The notes beneath the pieces were generated by a model. It did no database searches. It was not told the origin of the DNA and saw only the letters and a program-made list of their open reading frames with translations. Positions 57,230-60,000 of a DNA stretch of 60,000 nucleotides are shown piece after piece. Location: contig NC_092674.1 of NCBI RefSeq assembly GCF_964355755.1, forward strand, positions 4,347,001 to 4,407,000, written 5' to 3'. The translations under genes and the position numbers were made by a program. The DNA is from Antedon mediterranea (lineage: Eukaryota > Echinodermata > Crinoidea > Comatulida > Antedonidae). Positions within the stretch are counted from its first letter, which is position 1. Each line of letters begins with the position of its first letter.

Positions 57230-60000
57230 CTAGGAAAGAAAAAGGAAGAGAATTTTAGTTTCACTGTTTAATTCAAGAAGTTTATAACAGTTAATTTAGT
57301 GCATGACTTTTAACTTTATTTATTCATTACTTAAAGTTATTTAGAGTATGTCTAAATATTTAATCTTTTCTACTGTAGCTACCATTTTGGATCCTTTTTT
57401 TTTTGTCTGGCTGTCTTAAAGTTTCCTTGTATATTATATTTTAAAATAATAGTAAAAGCCCAAATATGGTAGTTTACATTTTTATAGGCCTACTTTTTAA
57501 AACCCATTATTAATATTAATACTTTTTATAGTCTTTGGCTATATTTTGTAATTTTATACCTGAATAAAATTTTCTTTACAAATATACTTTGACAATAAAA
57601 ATTATAATTTTTTACATGAAATTTTATTGCGACAATTGACACAACCATAAATTTCTCGGTTCAATATCCACTGAAGCGTGAACTAATTATTTGCACTGTA
57701 CACAGACTGTAGTGTTGTTAGTACTTTAATAGGAGGCACCACTTTACTAATACTAACCTGTAATGCCACATATCAAAAACTTTGACCCCTATATTGTATT
57801 GACCTTAATAATATGGATAGTTAAATAGATACAGTACTCCCAAATGTCAACATAAGATAATTTCAAAATTATAGATAATAATGGATTGAAATGGTTCTCA
57901 TAGTATTTTATAGAGTGTATACTGTATGTTAGTAGTAGCGGTACTTGAACTCTTTGGATGCACCAATTGGGTGAAAAATGAGATCATTTAATTGCAGGGG
58001 TTTTTTTTTCGAAACTAGATGTATTGATTTTGTATCTTGTCTATATATTTATTTTTTAGAACGCACCAGGTATGAACGTTGTAAAGGTGTAGCTTCAATA
58101 TTATTATAGATGTAAGCTTTAATGATCAAAATAAAGTACTACACTTCATATTTGACTTTCACAGTTAAGGGTACTCTAGGGTTTAAATTTTACACCAATA
58201 AACACCAGCGTTCTCGCCAGGAATCGGCTAAAGCTCTGTCTACACTATTAAACTTTATGTGACAAAAACATGTGATGTACCCATGGACATCATGTCGTCC
58301 TACCCACTACCATAAATTCGTGTATCACTACAACAATATTTGGGCAAACTTTTTGTTGTCAAACTACAGTAGTTTGATAGTGTAGACAGGGCTTAAATAA
58401 AGTTCAAAGTATTATTCTGCTTCAATAGTAAATGCATTTTAGAATTATAAATATTAAAGATCATTAATATTAGAGTCTCTTTGATATATACCTTTAAATT
58501 GTTTATATTTATTATTTATATCAATAACATGCATAGAGCAGACAGTCTTTATGTATAAGATTTAGACCATGGAGGAAGAATAGTAAAAACCATTGTACTG
58601 TAGTCCTCCACTAGTACTCTATGAGTCATGGTGTTTTTTGGCCTTCCCACATAGGTAGACAGGTCTAAAATGATCAATACAGGAATTATGAGATAACAGT
58701 AATAGCTTTGTATTACCTGAATATTCAATTTCATATCTTGAAAGCTCTAGGTTAAATAACACTAGTGATTTTACAATGATGCAACATAATACAAGATTGT
58801 TTCCAGACATTTTTTAACCAAAATGGACATGGTAATAATGTGAAGCGCTTACAGGCTTGTGCTTTAAAAGCTATAAGATCGACATATTGTTTTTTATTAA
58901 TATAAATTCTTGACAAAATATGATATGAAATACAGCAATTGTTTAAAAATAAAACATCATTCTTGAAAAGAAATGATAAGTGGGTTTGCAGACAATTAAC
59001 GAATGATTTTTTTTTCTTCAGGTTTTAAATGTAAAAATAAAAATTAACTCCCTATACAAATGATATGGTCTGAATTGAATGTTAATAAAATTACTATTAA
59101 TTAATTTTACAGTACATCCAATGCTATCCTCATCTGTTACCTATTGTATACTGAATCTAGCACTTTAATACCATGATAGGATTTTATGTTCATTGCGTGG
59201 TGAATATTAAGAGCAAATTTCGAAATGTCATACAGTAATATGACATTAACATCACACACCATTTACTTTGTAGAAATTGACATTTTGCTTCCAACGTCAC
59301 AATACAGCCAACGACGACACAGCTAGCTATATAATTCTTATTTCTGAATTGAGTAAATTATCATAAAACCATTAAGTATTGGTTTTATTGTGTTTCAAGC
59401 AATGTACTGAATTTGAAAAGATAGTTTTATCAATATTAAAAGTATTGTAGCACAAGAATGTCCATATCATTTTAATCTACAGTATTATAAACTTATAATG
59501 CCAATGAATTTTAAATACTGTACCAAATAGCTTTGTATAGTAAAGTATCACTATCATGGTACTGTATAGCAGGGCTGCATTAAACAACAGTAGATAATTA
59601 TGAAATATTATATTCTCTCATGTTCAATGTACTGTTCAATGTATTGTATGCATATTAAATATCATTAATAATTTATTTGTTATCAATATCATTATCAGTC
59701 TTATTTTTTGTCAGCAGAGCTATAAACTGTATCTTAATAATTTTAATTTATATCACTTTGAACAATTAAATTATTACAAAATAGTTGGACTGCATCGTAA
59801 ATTTTATGTTTAATATTACTGTATTATGATGTTATAAAATAAACCAATGGGTATTTCCTGGCAACCATATTTAGATGTTTTATCGTAATAATCAATCAAA
59901 ATGAATCATCACATACTCTGACGCATTTTAAACAAACAGCACGAATCAAAAATGTGAAAACAGACACAGAATAAATATTTGTCATAGGGAACATTATGAC
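57230..60000. other. Presumed upstream intron of the RabGAP gene
   Basis: The acceptor at 57230-57231 shows that an upstream exon exists. I searched both strands by eye for the PTB1 body and start codon and found none. Content is AT-rich sequence with one MITE (58229-58395) and a short CCAAATATGG fragment near 57464. Confidence 0.6.
58229..58395. mobile_element. CArG-MITE copy upstream of the first in-window exon
   Basis: TAAAGCTCTGTCTACACTAT to TAGTGTAGACAGGGCTTAA. The centre is mutated. It lies in the presumed upstream intron. Confidence 0.82.

Overview
This is a 60 kb piece of an AT-rich animal genome. It has long introns with GT-AG boundaries, many short inverted-repeat transposons, tRNA-derived SINEs and minisatellites, and no sign of prokaryotic gene organisation. 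The two genes, a single TBC1D1/TBC1D4-type RabGAP and a secreted PAN plus Link-module protein, fit a marine invertebrate. An invertebrate deuterostome such as an echinoderm is my best guess, but that is inference from gene content and repeat style, not proof.

Layout. 1-618: intergenic, with a 14-bp tandem repeat and a G-run. 619-2668 (minus): a complete three-exon gene for a secreted protein of 416 residues (signal peptide, PAN/Apple-like domain, 25-nt microexon, then three Link-like modules). 2670-10150: intergenic, holding a 2.8 kb palindromic higher-order satellite (about 3171-5935), a 28-bp minisatellite (6345-6681), several MITEs and a roughly 97-bp tandem repeat. 10151-57229 (minus): 18 coding exons of one TBC1D1/TBC1D4 orthologue. 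They join in frame to 1132 residues, from the last helix of PTB domain 1 through PTB2, a phospho-linker, a calmodulin-binding-like helix, the RabGAP/TBC domain and a C-terminal coiled coil to the stop. The 5' exon or exons (start codon and most of PTB1) are missing and probably lie beyond position 60000. 57230-60000 is probably part of that upstream intron, with one MITE and no exon that I can support.

The introns carry most of the repeat content: 71-bp, 28/30-bp and 27-bp minisatellites, a nested pair of DNA transposons (42951-47352), a SINE family, LINE remnants, and about 24 copies of one MITE family (counting intergenic copies). Full MITE copies contain up to three perfect CArG boxes (CC, six A/T, GG), the consensus bound by SRF-type MADS factors. 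The host gene's vertebrate relatives act in muscle and fat, so this dispersal of candidate SRF sites in its introns is the observation I would check first.

The two genes are on the same strand but show no functional link. The RabGAP controls vesicle traffic inside the cell, while the Link protein is predicted to act outside the cell.
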